A stretch of 64,000 nucleotides of DNA, from NCBI GenBank assembly GCA_030430845.1, contig JAUIKE010000010.1, positions 20,896-84,895 on the forward strand, given 5' to 3'. Within the stretch, counting starts at the first letter, position 1, and every line of letters begins with the position of its first letter. Positions 36,002 to 45,299 of this stretch are shown piece after piece. The notes under the pieces were generated by a model. That model was not told the origin of the DNA and made no database searches. It saw nothing but the letters and a program-made list of their open reading frames with translations. The DNA is from Bacteroidia bacterium (GTDB taxonomy: Bacteria > Bacteroidota > Bacteroidia > Chitinophagales > Saprospiraceae). Both the position numbers and the translations under genes were made by a program.

Positions 36002-38983
36002 ATGAAAATTTTTAGAGCCGTCCAAAATAATTTGTCGAAAGTATGCGCCAGCAGGCTTTGCTTGCTAGTGGTGGCATTGTTTTTGGCAGTTGGATCGCTC
36101 AACGCCCAGGGATGGGTGAAAAAAATAGGGGGTAATGGTCTGGATCAGGCGGAGGACCTCTTAACGACTCGCGATGGCGGATATCTTCTGCTTGGATTTA
36201 CTCAAACTGTCGATGGCGACAGAATTTTCCTGAACAGAACTGATATTGATGGGGTAGAGTTGTGGTCAAAGTCATTCGGCACTGCTAACGTTCACGGCTA
36301 CAAGATGAGCCAGTCAGAAGACGGCAGCTTGCTGATCGTCGGGGACCGCAAGGCAACTGCTCAAAGCCCTAGTAATTTGTATTTGTTGAAGACGGATCAG
36401 AAAGGTCAGTTTTTGTGGGATAAGGCTCTGGAGGCAGAAGGTGATCAAACGGCTCTGGATGTTATTGAGGTAAGTGAAGGAGGTTTTTTGGTTGTTGGGT
36501 TTACAGATGATACGGATAGCGGAGAAGATGATATCCTACTAACTCGTTTAGATAACAATGGAAATATAATATGGTCAAAAACGTTTGGCCAGGCAGATTT
36601 TGATGATCGCGGAAATGCAGTGGTAGAAGTTGCAGATGGATACGTTCTAACCGGATTCACTGAAAACGAGAACGGCTCAGATAACGACATCATCACGATC
36701 AAGGTTGATAAGCAAGGGGAGTTTCTCTGGGAAAGGATCATTTCTACTCCGGAAGCGGAAGAAGCCATGAGTATTGCGGCTACATTAGACGATGCGGTGG
36801 CAATTGCAGGATACCAAGGGAATAGCAATGATATCCTGATCACGAAGTACCACATCAATGGTGATTCTCTTTGGACAAGCCTTAAGGATAACCTGGGCTT
36901 GGGAGATCAGGCTTCTCAGATCCACCAAATGGAGGATGGCAGTTTCCTTTTGACAGGGTTTACCGAAATGTCGGTATTCAATATCGATGCCTTTGTGGCG
37001 AATGTGAACGCGGATGGTTCTTACAAATGGTTCAGAACATTAGGGCCGGATGTAACCAGTGATCAGGCTGTAAGTGTAGGGCTTACGCTGGACGGCGGAT
37101 TAATCGTAGCGGCTTCTACTTTGCCGATTACGACTCTTAACGAGGACATCCTGCTGTTCAAAACAGATATTGGCTTAAATACTTTAACAAATAAAATTGA
37201 AGGCGAGATCCTTTTTGATGAGGATGCAGTGGGTTGCGAAATTACAGGCAACACAGCTAATTTCCGCCACCCTCGCTGGATAGTCGTTGCCGAACAAGGC
37301 AACACCAAGTTCTTTGGCACAACGGATGAAGATGGAAAATTTAACATCGATGTAAGCACCGGTGAGTATTCCGTCAGAACTTTGCCTACTTCTACTGCTG
37401 CCTGGAATCTTTGCACCACCGAACAGCTGGTCAGCTTTGACAAAGAGCATGACACCACAGCTACGGTTGTTTTCAGTACCAGCCTGATCGGCGATGAAAT
37501 TGCCGATCTGCGGGTCGACATCTCTGCACCCTTTGTAATAGAAGGTACCCTGGTGATTTACGATGTCAAGGTCTTTAATGAAGGCTCTGATGTGACCAAC
37601 CCTACGACCAAAGTGGAAGTTCAACTGGATGACGAGTTAACTTACTTGCGTTCCAAGTTGGCTGCGCCCAGGGATGGAGAAAGTGATTTTGCAGGAGGCA
37701 GATTGGTTTATTACCTCGGGGCTATCCAGAGAGGCGGCTCAAAGAGATTCCAAATAGTCGCCCAGGCTCGTCCTAGCGGTGATGATATGAAGCCGGCCCA
37801 GGCGGTCAGTGTATCAGCTAAAGTCGAAGCAGAGAATAATATAGAGATTGTTCCTAATAACGATCTCAAAGTAGCCATTCAGATTTCAGACAATAACCTC
37901 AACACGGTTAATATTAAAAACGTTGGGATCGAGAATATTCTCAAGCCGATTACTGCGATCGTTATCCAGGATGACATTGCCTTCCTGAATGTACCGATAC
38001 CTGATGGACTGGGTGCAGGAGAAGATGAGACGATAGACCTTCCCGTGGAAATATTTCCTCCCATTGGTCAGACTTTACGAGCTATTGCTACCATCGACGG
38101 AGAAGGATTTAAAAATTTCGGAACAGAGGCTTTGGAACCATTTGGAAGAGATGAATCCAATGATTACGAAACCGGTCATGTGACGATGTTCCCGGAAGAT
38201 GATGAGGAGAGAGACTTTGAAATTGATGTACTGGAAAACATAGGCCCCGAAAGAGATTTTGAATTAAGAGGCTATCCCAAAGGCTACCAAGACTCGATTA
38301 TTGCCCCCAATACCGAGTTGACTTACACGATTTTCTTTAGAAATACAGGAACCGATACCATAAACAGAGTAGTGGTCAGAGATACACTTTCCGATTTGCT
38401 AGATCTCACCACTGTAATCCCGGGAGCAAGTAACTTGCCATACGAGTTCGAAGTGGACGACAATGGCATTGTAAAATTTACATTTACTCTCGACGAAGAA
38501 GACCAATTACTACCTGGCAGCAGCACGCAGATTGATACTTCTTCTTACGGCTACGTAAAATTTGTTGTTTCCCAAAAACTGGACCTTCCGATCGGAAGCG
38601 TCATCCACAACCGTGCTGCTGTCTTTTTTGATTATCACGGACCCGAAGTGACTAATGAGGTAACGCGTGTAATTGGTGAGTATCCCGGTTTTGTCAAATT
38701 TGACCCACTCACCGATATTGACGAACCTTACATGGAGGGGGTAGAAATAAATATTTATCCGAATCCGTTTACAAATGGCACGACTTTTGAATTAAAAGGA
38801 AAAGAATTTGGAGAGCTCGTGCTGACGATTTTTGATCTCGATGGTAAGCTGGTGGAAAGCCGCCGGCACCTCGGAAATAAATTTATGTATTATCGCAACC
38901 ATCAATTACCATCCGGAATGTATTTATACAGACTGGAATCTGAAGGGCAACTAATTAATAGCGGTAAATTATTGGTACGGTAA
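36002..38983 (+). CDS. giant secreted protein with beta-propeller repeats and T9SS sorting domain
   Basis: 993 residues from the ATG at 36002 (MKIFRAVQNN), which sets the signal peptide LCLLVVALFLAVGSLNAQ; ATG at 35966 is a longer alternative. Residues about 40-410 contain repeated units of the form DGGYLLLGFTQT...D-x-IFLNRTDIDG...WSK, seven or so copies, as in beta-propeller delta-60-like repeat proteins. These are followed by a carboxypeptidase-regulatory-like domain (about 420-510), DUF11-like repeats, and an YPNPFTNGTTFELKG ... LPSGMYLYRLES T9SS type A sorting domain ending KLLVR. Surface adhesin or structural protein; no catalytic motif seen. Confidence 0.88.
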   Translation: MKIFRAVQNNLSKVCASRLCLLVVALFLAVGSLNAQGWVKKIGGNGLDQAEDLLTTRDGGYLLLGFTQTVDGDRIFLNRTDIDGVELWSKSFGTANVHGYKMSQSEDGSLLIVGDRKATAQSPSNLYLLKTDQKGQFLWDKALEAEGDQTALDVIEVSEGGFLVVGFTDDTDSGEDDILLTRLDNNGNIIWSKTFGQADFDDRGNAVVEVADGYVLTGFTENENGSDNDIITIKVDKQGEFLWERIISTPEAEEAMSIAATLDDAVAIAGYQGNSNDILITKYHINGDSLWTSLKDNLGLGDQASQIHQMEDGSFLLTGFTEMSVFNIDAFVANVNADGSYKWFRTLGPDVTSDQAVSVGLTLDGGLIVAASTLPITTLNEDILLFKTDIGLNTLTNKIEGEILFDEDAVGCEITGNTANFRHPRWIVVAEQGNTKFFGTTDEDGKFNIDVSTGEYSVRTLPTSTAAWNLCTTEQLVSFDKEHDTTATVVFSTSLIGDEIADLRVDISAPFVIEGTLVIYDVKVFNEGSDVTNPTTKVEVQLDDELTYLRSKLAAPRDGESDFAGGRLVYYLGAIQRGGSKRFQIVAQARPSGDDMKPAQAVSVSAKVEAENNIEIVPNNDLKVAIQISDNNLNTVNIKNVGIENILKPITAIVIQDDIAFLNVPIPDGLGAGEDETIDLPVEIFPPIGQTLRAIATIDGEGFKNFGTEALEPFGRDESNDYETGHVTMFPEDDEERDFEIDVLENIGPERDFELRGYPKGYQDSIIAPNTELTYTIFFRNTGTDTINRVVVRDTLSDLLDLTTVIPGASNLPYEFEVDDNGIVKFTFTLDEEDQLLPGSSTQIDTSSYGYVKFVVSQKLDLPIGSVIHNRAAVFFDYHGPEVTNEVTRVIGEYPGFVKFDPLTDIDEPYMEGVEINIYPNPFTNGTTFELKGKEFGELVLTIFDLDGKLVESRRHLGNKFMYYRNHQLPSGMYLYRLESEGQLINSGKLLVR

Positions 38984-39004
38984 TCATAATCCCATAAACC
39001 ACAA

Positions 39005-39032
39005 GGTTCCTCGCTCTAACGAGCGGGGAACC
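39005..39032 (+). terminator. terminator hairpin of the giant T9SS gene
   Basis: 12-bp stem GGTTCCTCGCTC with GAGCGGGGAACC and one G-U pair, TAAC loop, 21 bases after the stop. No U-run follows, so it may mainly protect the 3' end. Confidence 0.6.
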
Positions 39033-39084
39033 ACCACTTAAAAAAAAATGTTATTACAGTGTTAAAAGCTTAAAGAAGCTCCAC

Positions 39085-39092
39085 TAAATTTG
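39085..39092 (+). promoter_or_regulatory. candidate -7 box for the repeat transcript
   Basis: TAAATTTG matches TAnnTTTG and immediately precedes the tandem-repeat region. No clear -33 TTTG is present. Confidence 0.35.
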
Positions 39093-39326
39093 AGATTGAT
39101 TCGTTATTATATGAGATTAGGTCGTCTTAAAAGTTGAGATTAGATCTGTTACTTACTAAAAAATAGGTCGTCTTAATTGAGATTGATCTGTTGAGAAAAA
39201 AAATTAGGTCGTCTGAGATCTGATTTGTGAAATCTAAACAAAAGAAATAAACTTATTTTTCAATAAGAATTTAAAGAATTAGGTCGTCTTATTATTTTCA
39301 TGAGATTATGATTTGTTATTAGCGAG
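39091..39326 (+). repeat. five diverged tandem units (TGAGATT / TAGGTCGTCTT)
   Basis: Units start at 39091, 39135, 39178, 39214 and 39301. Each opens with TGAGATT or a close variant and a GATCTGTT-like stretch. The first four contain TAGGTCGTCTT (39118, 39164, 39205, 39280; the third lacks the final T). Spacing is 44, 43, 36 and 87 bases, so this is not a CRISPR array and not codon-phased. No open reading frame of note crosses it. Confidence 0.8.
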
Positions 39327-39356
39327 AGGCCACGCAATTACTGCGTGGCTTTTTTT
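39098..39356 (+). ncRNA. candidate repeat-containing small RNA
   Basis: Inferred transcript of about 260 bases. A -7 box at 39085, a tandem array of five units, and a strong intrinsic terminator at 39329-39356 share one orientation in a 547-bp gap between the giant T9SS gene and asnS. No known RNA family was recognised. Confidence 0.35.
39329..39356 (+). terminator. intrinsic terminator after the repeat region
   Basis: GCCACGCA/TGCGTGGC 8-bp stem, ATTAC loop, then seven T residues. It is a classic terminator with no protein gene directly upstream of it on the plus strand except the distant T9SS gene, which already has its own hairpin at 39005. Confidence 0.8.
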
Positions 39357-39478
39357 ATTCTCATGATGGCTCAATGATACGCCATTTTTTTTAATCTGAC
39401 CAAATAAATAATTAAAAAAATATAATATTTTTTTATTGTTGTACGTTATGGCAAGCTTTTGGTTACAGAATATCAATT

Positions 39479-39536
39479 TTTTAATTAAATAAAAAGAGGA
39501 ATGACATCCGTCATTCCTCTTTTTATTTAATTAAAA
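39479..39536. terminator. 27-bp-stem palindrome at the end of asnS
   Basis: Perfect arms 39479-39505 and 39510-39536, loop ATCC, GAGGAATGAC tip with A/T flanks both sides. The asnS stop (39531-39533) lies in the right arm. Confidence 0.85.
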
Positions 39537-40964
39537 TTCTGCGCTACCAGGCGTTCGTGGGAAGGGAACCACATCCCTAATATTCCCCATGCCTGTCACA
39601 AATTGGATCATTCTTTCAAATCCGAGGCCGAAACCGGCATGTGGCGCACCACCGAATTTTCGCAATTCGAGGTACCACCAAAGCTCTTCTTCCGGGATAT
39701 CCATTTCTTCCATCCGGGCTTTGAGCACATCCAATCTTTCCTCTCTTTGTGAACCACCGATGACTTCTCCAATGCCTGGGAACAACACATCCATAGCCGC
39801 CACCGTTTTCCCATCATCATTTAGGCGCATATAAAAAGCCTTGATATCCTTAGGATAATCTCTTACAATGACTGGCTTTTTAAATTTCTTTTCCACTAGC
39901 CAGCGCTCGTGCTCGGCCTGTAGGTCATTGCCCCATTCTACGGGATACTGGAAGCGTCCTTTTTTGTAAGGCTTAGAATTCTGGAGTAAGTTAACGGCTT
40001 CCGTGTAGGTGATCCGGGCGAAATCGTCGGCTACCACGAATTCAAGGGTTTCAATAAGGCCCATTTCGCGGCGCTCCTCTTTTTTTATGTTTTTCTCCAG
40101 ATCCTTGATCCGCTTATCCAGAAACTCCAGGTCTGCCCGGTAATTATCTAGTACATAGTTGATTAGATATTTGACAAAGTCCTCTGCCAAGTCCATGTCA
40201 TCCTGAATGTCATAAAAAGCTACTTCCGGTTCGATCATCCAGAACTCTGCCAGGTGCCTGGAAGTGTTTGAGTTTTCAGCTCTAAAAGTAGGGCCGAAAG
40301 TGTACACTTTCCCTAAAGCCAGCGCTCCAATCTCAGCCTGCAACTGACCGGAAACGGTTAGGTTCGTAGCTTTTTCGAAGAAATCGCTCTTCCAATCCAC
40401 ACTACCGTCCTCTTTTTTGGGAGGATTTTCCGGCGGCAAGGTCGTTACGCGAAACATTTCACCAGCCCCTTCAGCATCACTACCGGTGATGATGGGCGTG
40501 TGCAAATAATAGAAATTCCGGTCGTTATAGTATTTATGTACCGCAAAGGCAAGTGCATGACGAATGCGAAAAACAGCACTAAAGGTGTTGGTCCGCATAC
40601 GGAAATGTGCCTTTTCGCGAAGGAATTCCATCGTTTGGCGCTTAGGCTGCAAGGCGTATTCATCTGGGTTGGTCTCCCCAAGGATACTCAATTGCTCGGC
40701 CGCTACCTCCACGGATTGCCCGGCCCCCTTTGATTCTACTAATTTCCCCGTAACGGAAATGCAGGAGTGGAAACTGACTTTTTTGAGAAGCGCTTCGTCA
40801 AAATTTTCGTAATCCACCACTACCTGAAGATTATTCATGCTGGAACCATCATTCAGGGCAATGAATTGGTTCGCCCGGAAGGCTCGAACCCAACCAGATA
40901 CCGTAATCGTCTCTCCAATAGGAGGTTGCGCTAACAACTGTGCAATTTCAACTCGCTTTGTCAT
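39531..40964 (-). CDS. asnS: asparaginyl-tRNA synthetase
   Basis: Class II aminoacyl-tRNA synthetase charging tRNA-Asn with asparagine. 477 residues, near the family's usual 460-470. N-terminal OB-fold anticodon-binding domain ([20 protein letters not shown]) and a catalytic domain with motif 1 near [20 protein letters not shown]. Motif 2 is [31 protein letters not shown], seen as [19 protein letters not shown], and motif 3 is [26 protein letters not shown] distinguishes it from AspS (HSPEF). An insertion around residues 280-330 ([19 protein letters not shown]) is charged and helical. Complete. Confidence 0.95.
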   Translation of the reverse strand: MTKRVEIAQLLAQPPIGETITVSGWVRAFRANQFIALNDGSSMNNLQVVVDYENFDEALLKKVSFHSCISVTGKLVESKGAGQSVEVAAEQLSILGETNPDEYALQPKRQTMEFLREKAHFRMRTNTFSAVFRIRHALAFAVHKYYNDRNFYYLHTPIITGSDAEGAGEMFRVTTLPPENPPKKEDGSVDWKSDFFEKATNLTVSGQLQAEIGALALGKVYTFGPTFRAENSNTSRHLAEFWMIEPEVAFYDIQDDMDLAEDFVKYLINYVLDNYRADLEFLDKRIKDLEKNIKKEERREMGLIETLEFVVADDFARITYTEAVNLLQNSKPYKKGRFQYPVEWGNDLQAEHERWLVEKKFKKPVIVRDYPKDIKAFYMRLNDDGKTVAAMDVLFPGIGEVIGGSQREERLDVLKARMEEMDIPEEELWWYLELRKFGGAPHAGFGLGFERMIQFVTGMGNIRDVVPFPRTPGSAEF

Positions 40965-41025
40965 ATCATTTTCTGTTTAGAGCCCCGAAATTACAGAGTT
41001 TAGCACAAAACACAAAGTCGAAACA

Positions 41026-41058
41026 GATAAACCTTAAGCCGCAGGCCTAAGGTTTATC
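41026..41058. terminator. palindrome at the end of the MBL hydrolase gene
   Basis: 15-bp stem GATAAACCTTAAGCC/GGCCTAAGGTTTATC with one mismatch, containing the hydrolase stop (41054-41056). Confidence 0.7.
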
Positions 41059-41947
41059 CTCCTATTTCTTCCCAGGCAGCGCCCAGGGGGCGTTGTATAC
41101 CATTGCCTTTCCATTCCGGGCTTCCCGGTATGGCCTGTGTTTGTTCGACCAGCTGTTCCAGTGTTTTTCCAGCTTTTTTAGATTTTTTGACGAACTTGAG
41201 GAGGTTTTTCAGGAACTGTTCCTTCGCTTTGAGGTCTTCATGAGTGCCGGTAATTTTGTACCCATTATCAGAATGGCCGAAAACATAGATCGTATCTTTA
41301 TCAAATGTTTTGCGTGTTTTGGATAAAACCTTGATCCAATTTTGGACAGAAGCCCCCGAACTTTTGTCGATGTAGGGAAATCTTCGATTGAAAACCAGGT
41401 CACCCATGTGCACAACATTGGCGTTCTCAAAGTGGATGATGGCATCTCCGTCGGTGTGAGCCGGGCCGAAGTACCGCAATGTGACGGTCTCATTACCCAG
41501 TTTTTGGGAGAGGGTATCGGAAAACAGGGTGTCTGGATAAAGTTGGGTATCCTCGCTATTCCTATCCTTCGCTACTCGTTCTTGGTTGGCTTTTGAATTT
41601 TCGTGGGCAATTACTTTTTCCACCATTCCCTTGAATGCGATGTTCCCGCCGCTGTGATCGCCATGATGATGCGTATTGAAGAGTAATTTGAATGGACTAG
41701 AGGTCTCTTCCTTTATTCGATCTATACAGTTTTTGGCATTTTCCGGAAACTGGGTATCTACTACTGCCACTCCGTCTTGGTTGATCAGCCAGGCGATGGT
41801 GCCGCCCCGCTCGGTAAAAATACCGACATTGTTGCGCAAGGGAATGAACTCGCCCTGGGATTTGAGAAATAATTGCCCTGCCCAGGTCGGAACAGGCAGG
41901 GCTGCCAGGCCCATTAATTGGAGAAAGTTTCTTCTTTTGATAAGCAT
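41054..41947 (-). CDS. exported MBL-fold metallo-hydrolase
   Basis: 297 residues. The N-terminus MLIKRRNFLQLMGLAALPVP has the Tat-type RRNFLQ motif and a hydrophobic core, suggesting folded export. The metallo-beta-lactamase fold follows with TQFPENA, FNTHHHGDHSGGN (zinc HxHxDH at about 92-97), GPAHTDGDAIIHF (third-site His/Asp) and VFGHSDNGYKI near the C-terminus. Activity cannot be read; relatives include quinoprotein-relay hydrolases and class B beta-lactamase-like proteins. Probably periplasmic. Confidence 0.85.
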   Translation of the reverse strand: MLIKRRNFLQLMGLAALPVPTWAGQLFLKSQGEFIPLRNNVGIFTERGGTIAWLINQDGVAVVDTQFPENAKNCIDRIKEETSSPFKLLFNTHHHGDHSGGNIAFKGMVEKVIAHENSKANQERVAKDRNSEDTQLYPDTLFSDTLSQKLGNETVTLRYFGPAHTDGDAIIHFENANVVHMGDLVFNRRFPYIDKSSGASVQNWIKVLSKTRKTFDKDTIYVFGHSDNGYKITGTHEDLKAKEQFLKNLLKFVKKSKKAGKTLEQLVEQTQAIPGSPEWKGNGIQRPLGAAWEEIGG

Positions 41948-41963
41948 GATATTGGGTTTTACT

Positions 41964-42001
41964 TATTAAGGAGCGCTGCCGTTCGGCAGCGCTCCTTAAT
42001 A
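41964..42001. terminator. palindrome between DCC and MBL genes
   Basis: 17-bp stem with TATTAAGGAGCGCTGCC and its inverse, GTTC loop. It directly follows the stop of the DCC gene on the minus strand and probably ends that transcript. Confidence 0.7.
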
Positions 42002-42004
42002 GGC

Positions 42005-42430
42005 TTAGTTATCGAGGAAACGGGCTTTTAAATCTGGGGTAGGCAGCCAGCAGGCATCTTTTTTGCCAAACCATTTGTAGCGGTTTTTGGCTATCCAGTC
42101 ATACACAAAATCTCTGATAGGCTTAGGAATAATGATGAAGGCATAAAACAATGACCAGCCGCCTCCCATTGTTTTTAACACCTGCAAGGCAGCCGAAGAA
42201 CGGCTGTACACTTTCTCGTTTTTTATCAATACCACACTATCCAGACTGCCTGAATTGGCTTCGAAACGATTGAGTAGCTCCTGACCAATGTCCGACTGCA
42301 GCGAAGCAAATTGAAATTTGCTTTTAGGGTCCCTTTCAATAATAAACTGTACGGAGGAGTTGCATAAGTTGCAGACTCCGTCAAATAATAAGACCGGATG
42401 ATCATGGGTGTTGACTTCGGATGCGATCAT
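42005..42430 (-). CDS. thiol-disulfide oxidoreductase, DCC family
   Basis: 141 residues, full family length. VLLFDGVCNLCNSSVQF carries the D-x-x-C-x-x-C motif (C20, C23) that gives the family its name; the block RDPKSKFQFASLQSDIGQEL and RSSAALQVLKTMGGGWSLFY complete it. Thioredoxin-like, role uncertain, soluble. Same strand as the MBL gene downstream but separated by a palindromic terminator. radA lies upstream on the same strand. Confidence 0.9.
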   Translation of the reverse strand: MIASEVNTHDHPVLLFDGVCNLCNSSVQFIIERDPKSKFQFASLQSDIGQELLNRFEANSGSLDSVVLIKNEKVYSRSSAALQVLKTMGGGWSLFYAFIIIPKPIRDFVYDWIAKNRYKWFGKKDACWLPTPDLKARFLDN

Positions 42431-42540
42431 GTTTTATGGCTTGTTTGCTATAGTTTATAACCTTTGTGGGGAATGTTTTGTTGCAAAAAATCGGTAATTC
42501 TGCAGTCAATGGTTTTATACAGCATTACAAAATAATAACA

Positions 42541-43923
42541 TTAAGTGAATAAGGTTTGATACAACTCCTCAATCTTTCCAAGGCTATTGACTTTTATGTC
42601 ATATTTTTCTAGCTGGAGTCCTTTGAGGTTATATTTTGAAATAAAGATCTGTTCAAAGCCTAACTTATCTGCTTCCTGGATGCGCTGTTCGATCCGGTTG
42701 ACTGCCCGGATTTCACCGGAAAGCCCAACTTCTCCTGCAAAACAGATCTTGCTGGAAATATCCACATCTTCGAGGGAAGAGATCAGGGCGCTAACGATGG
42801 CCAGATCGATGGCCGGGTCATCCACGCGGATGCCTCCGGCAATATTCAAAAACACATCGTTTTGGGCGAAAGGGAGGCCGCCTCTTTTTTCCAATACAGC
42901 TAGCAACATGCTGAGGCGCCGCAGGTCGAATCCGGTGGCAGATCGCTGAGGGGTCCCATAAACAGCGGTGCTGACGAGCGCCTGCGTTTCGATTAGCATA
43001 GGGCGCATGCCTTCCATAGTGGCGGCAATGGCACTACCGCTAAGATCCTCTTCTTTTTGTGAGATGAGTAGTTCGGAAGGGTTCAATACTTCTCTTAATC
43101 CATTGGCCTGCATCTCATAAATGCCCATTTCGTCGGTGGAGCCAAAGCGGTTTTTCAGGGTTCTTAAAATGCGGTAGGTGTAATGCTGATCTCCCTCAAA
43201 TTGAAGCACTACATCTACGACATGTTCAAGGAGTTTAGGACCGGCAATAGAACCGTCCTTCGTAATATGCCCGATCACAAAAATGGGTACATGTTCGGTT
43301 TTGGCAAAGCGCTGTAGTTCACCGGCACATTCGCGGATCTGTGAGATGGAGCCTGGCATAGATTCGATGAAAGGGGAGGAGAGGGTTTGAATAGAATCAA
43401 TGATAACCAGGTCGGGCTCCAGGTTTTGGGTATGCTTGATGATCTTGGCAATATTGGTTTCATTCAGTATATAGCAGTTGTTGGGGGTGGAGGAAATCCG
43501 TTCGGCCCGCATTTTAATTTGTTCTTCACTCTCTTCACCGGAAACGTACAGAATCCGAGCTTTATCCATCTTTAAGGCTACTTGTAGCATCAGGGTGGAC
43601 TTTCCGATGCCCGGCTGACCGCCTATCAGAATGAGAGACCCCTGAACAATGCCGCCGCCCAGTACCCGGTTAAGTTCTTTATCAGGTGTAGTATACCGGA
43701 TGCGTTGGCCGGTTTGTATATCTTCTACCAATACCGGTTTGCTACCCTGTTTGGCAGGTTCTTTCGGAGCCCAGCTAGCCCGCTTTAATTCAGTGGTAGT
43801 AGGCTTGCTGATGACCTCTTCCTGATATGTATTCCAGTTCCCGCATGATGAACATTTACCCATCCATTTTGGAGAAGTTGCGCCGCATTCTGAACAGATG
43901 AATATTTTTTTTATCTTAGCCAT
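42541..43923 (-). CDS. radA: DNA repair protein RadA
   Basis: RecA-like helicase that helps branch migration in recombinational repair. 460 residues. N-terminal zinc finger with C10, C13, C24, C27 (FICSECG, KWMGKCSSCGNW), Walker A GGQPGIGKST at 102-109, Walker B VIIDSIQTL, the RadA-specific KNRFGSTDEMG motif near 257, and a C-terminal Lon-protease-like domain (PAIDLAIVSALISSLEDVD, CFAGEVGLSGEIRAVNRIEQRI). All features of the family are intact. Confidence 0.95.
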   Translation of the reverse strand: MAKIKKIFICSECGATSPKWMGKCSSCGNWNTYQEEVISKPTTTELKRASWAPKEPAKQGSKPVLVEDIQTGQRIRYTTPDKELNRVLGGGIVQGSLILIGGQPGIGKSTLMLQVALKMDKARILYVSGEESEEQIKMRAERISSTPNNCYILNETNIAKIIKHTQNLEPDLVIIDSIQTLSSPFIESMPGSISQIRECAGELQRFAKTEHVPIFVIGHITKDGSIAGPKLLEHVVDVVLQFEGDQHYTYRILRTLKNRFGSTDEMGIYEMQANGLREVLNPSELLISQKEEDLSGSAIAATMEGMRPMLIETQALVSTAVYGTPQRSATGFDLRRLSMLLAVLEKRGGLPFAQNDVFLNIAGGIRVDDPAIDLAIVSALISSLEDVDISSKICFAGEVGLSGEIRAVNRIEQRIQEADKLGFEQIFISKYNLKGLQLEKYDIKVNSLGKIEELYQTLFT

Positions 43924-44239
43924 ATAGCAATATAATTAAATTTTTGGAGCGTTAACCAATGCTCTTTTTTTTCCTGATCCTTAACATTTTTTAACGAATT
44001 CTTAAATGCGAATATTCGCAAAAAGTCTTTTCTTTGCCCAGCGTTGCAAGAAACGAGAACGTTTAATAATCAAAGATTAATTTTATGCTTTTGTGCGGTT
44101 AATTCTTTGTTAAAAAAAATAGACGTTTTAAACATTCAAGTTTTTCCGGTGTTAATGTTTAAACACAGACTAAGAAATCAGATCTTCTGATGAAGATTTT
44201 TCATATGTAGATTGTTTTCATTTGGTTTTTTGGGGTTAT

Positions 44240-44280
44240 ACAGGGCGCGGTTTTACAATCGCAGCCCTGTTTTTTTTTTT
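44240..44280 (+). terminator. orphan intrinsic terminator
   Basis: ACAGGGC/GCCCTGT stem followed by eleven T residues, oriented for plus-strand transcription. Upstream on this strand there is no gene (43924-44239 is non-coding: AT-rich, with an ATCTTC/GAAGAT hairpin before 44200). A short transcript may therefore end here. Confidence 0.55.
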
Positions 44281-44283
44281 GAA

Positions 44284-44324
44284 AAAAAAAGCTTGGCTGC
44301 AATTGACGCAGCCAAGCTTTTTTT
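44284..44324. terminator. bidirectional terminator after the Bax-inhibitor gene
   Basis: 17-bp stem AAAAAAAGCTTGGCTGC and its inverse, 7-base loop, A- and T-runs at both sides. It would end the minus-strand BI-1 transcript. Confidence 0.8.
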
Positions 44325-44343
44325 ATTAAAAACTCAATATCTT

Positions 44344-45093
44344 TTAATCATTTGAATTCAGAATAGCCAGCAACCTTAATATTTCCACATATAGCCATAC
44401 TAGTGTGATAATCAGGCCCATAGCTGAAAACCACTCCATATAAGCCGGCGCTTTATATTGCTCCCCTTTCTCAAAATTGTCAAAATCCAGGAGCAGGTTC
44501 ATACCTGCAATACCAATAATAACCAGACTGATACCAATGCTCATGATACCTCCATCATGCAAGAAAGGCATGTGGACTCCAAATAAAGATAAAATAAAGT
44601 TCAGCATATAAACCAGGAACACTGCGCCTGTAGCCATAATGACTCCGCTTCTGAATTTATTAGTAACCTTAATGTAACCCGACTTATACACAAACAACAT
44701 CATGAACAGCATCGCCAAAGTCAGCGTAACGGCTTTAAAAATAATCCCGCCGGCCATGCTTGAATACAAAAGTGAAATACTTCCTACAAATAATCCCTCC
44801 AGTGCAGCATAAAGCGGGGCCATGGTAGGAGATAAATGCGGCCGGAAAGCAGCGATCAGCACAACAACCAAGCCTCCTATGGCGCCGATCCACATGTATA
44901 CTGGGTTGAAATACATATAACTAAACAATGATGTAGCTAACATAATGGTGGCTAGAAGAAATGTTTTGTTGACAGCGCCGTTAACAGTCATCGTTTCTCC
45001 CTGTACCCGCTCATGAGCGGCTGCCCGGTAGGCTTTTTCAGTCATAACGGGGTTCCCTGATTGAAATAATCCCCTTCTACTACTTCTTCTCAT
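44344..45093 (-). CDS. Bax inhibitor-1 / YccA family membrane protein
   Basis: 249 residues with seven predicted membrane segments (LLATIMLATSLFSYMYF, WIGAIGGLVVVLIAAF, AALEGLFVGSISLLYSS, ITLVWLYVEILRLLAIL and others). N-terminal GNPVMTEKAYRA and the block PVYMWIGAIGGLVVVLIAAF are typical of the YccA/BI-1 relatives often called TMBIM. The C-terminal LLDFDNFEKGEQYKAPAYME holds the conserved di-acid region that in structures forms a pH-sensitive pore. Inner membrane, possibly a calcium leak or stress-protein. Start ATG at 45093. Confidence 0.9.
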   Translation of the reverse strand: MRRSSRRGLFQSGNPVMTEKAYRAAAHERVQGETMTVNGAVNKTFLLATIMLATSLFSYMYFNPVYMWIGAIGGLVVVLIAAFRPHLSPTMAPLYAALEGLFVGSISLLYSSMAGGIIFKAVTLTLAMLFMMLFVYKSGYIKVTNKFRSGVIMATGAVFLVYMLNFILSLFGVHMPFLHDGGIMSIGISLVIIGIAGMNLLLDFDNFEKGEQYKAPAYMEWFSAMGLIITLVWLYVEILRLLAILNSND

Positions 45094-45149
45094 ATTAATT
45101 ATTGTTATAATTAGTTCTAAAATTAGGTAAGTTGCTCCTTACTTTAAGG

Positions 45150-45196
45150 TAGAGTGTATAAGGTGAGCGCCTCAGGCGCTTACCTTATACACTCTA
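45150..45196. terminator. palindrome between nitrilase and BI-1 genes
   Basis: 23-bp stem with one G-U pair (TAGAGTGTATAAGGT arm), AGCGCCT tip. Lies after the nitrilase gene (minus strand) and before the BI-1 promoter region. An outer AAGTTGC/GCAACTT repeat encloses it. Confidence 0.75.
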
Positions 45197-45299
45197 CGGA
45201 CACTTAACTTGCAACTTAAATATAGAATGAAAACCATAAAATCGCCAAAAAAGATCAAATTAATTGAATTTTTCGACGAGCTGTTGTTTTTGGATTGAT

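Noticed and set aside
39091..39326. CRISPR array
   Set aside because: Unit spacing is irregular, repeats are diverged and short, and no cas gene is in the window.
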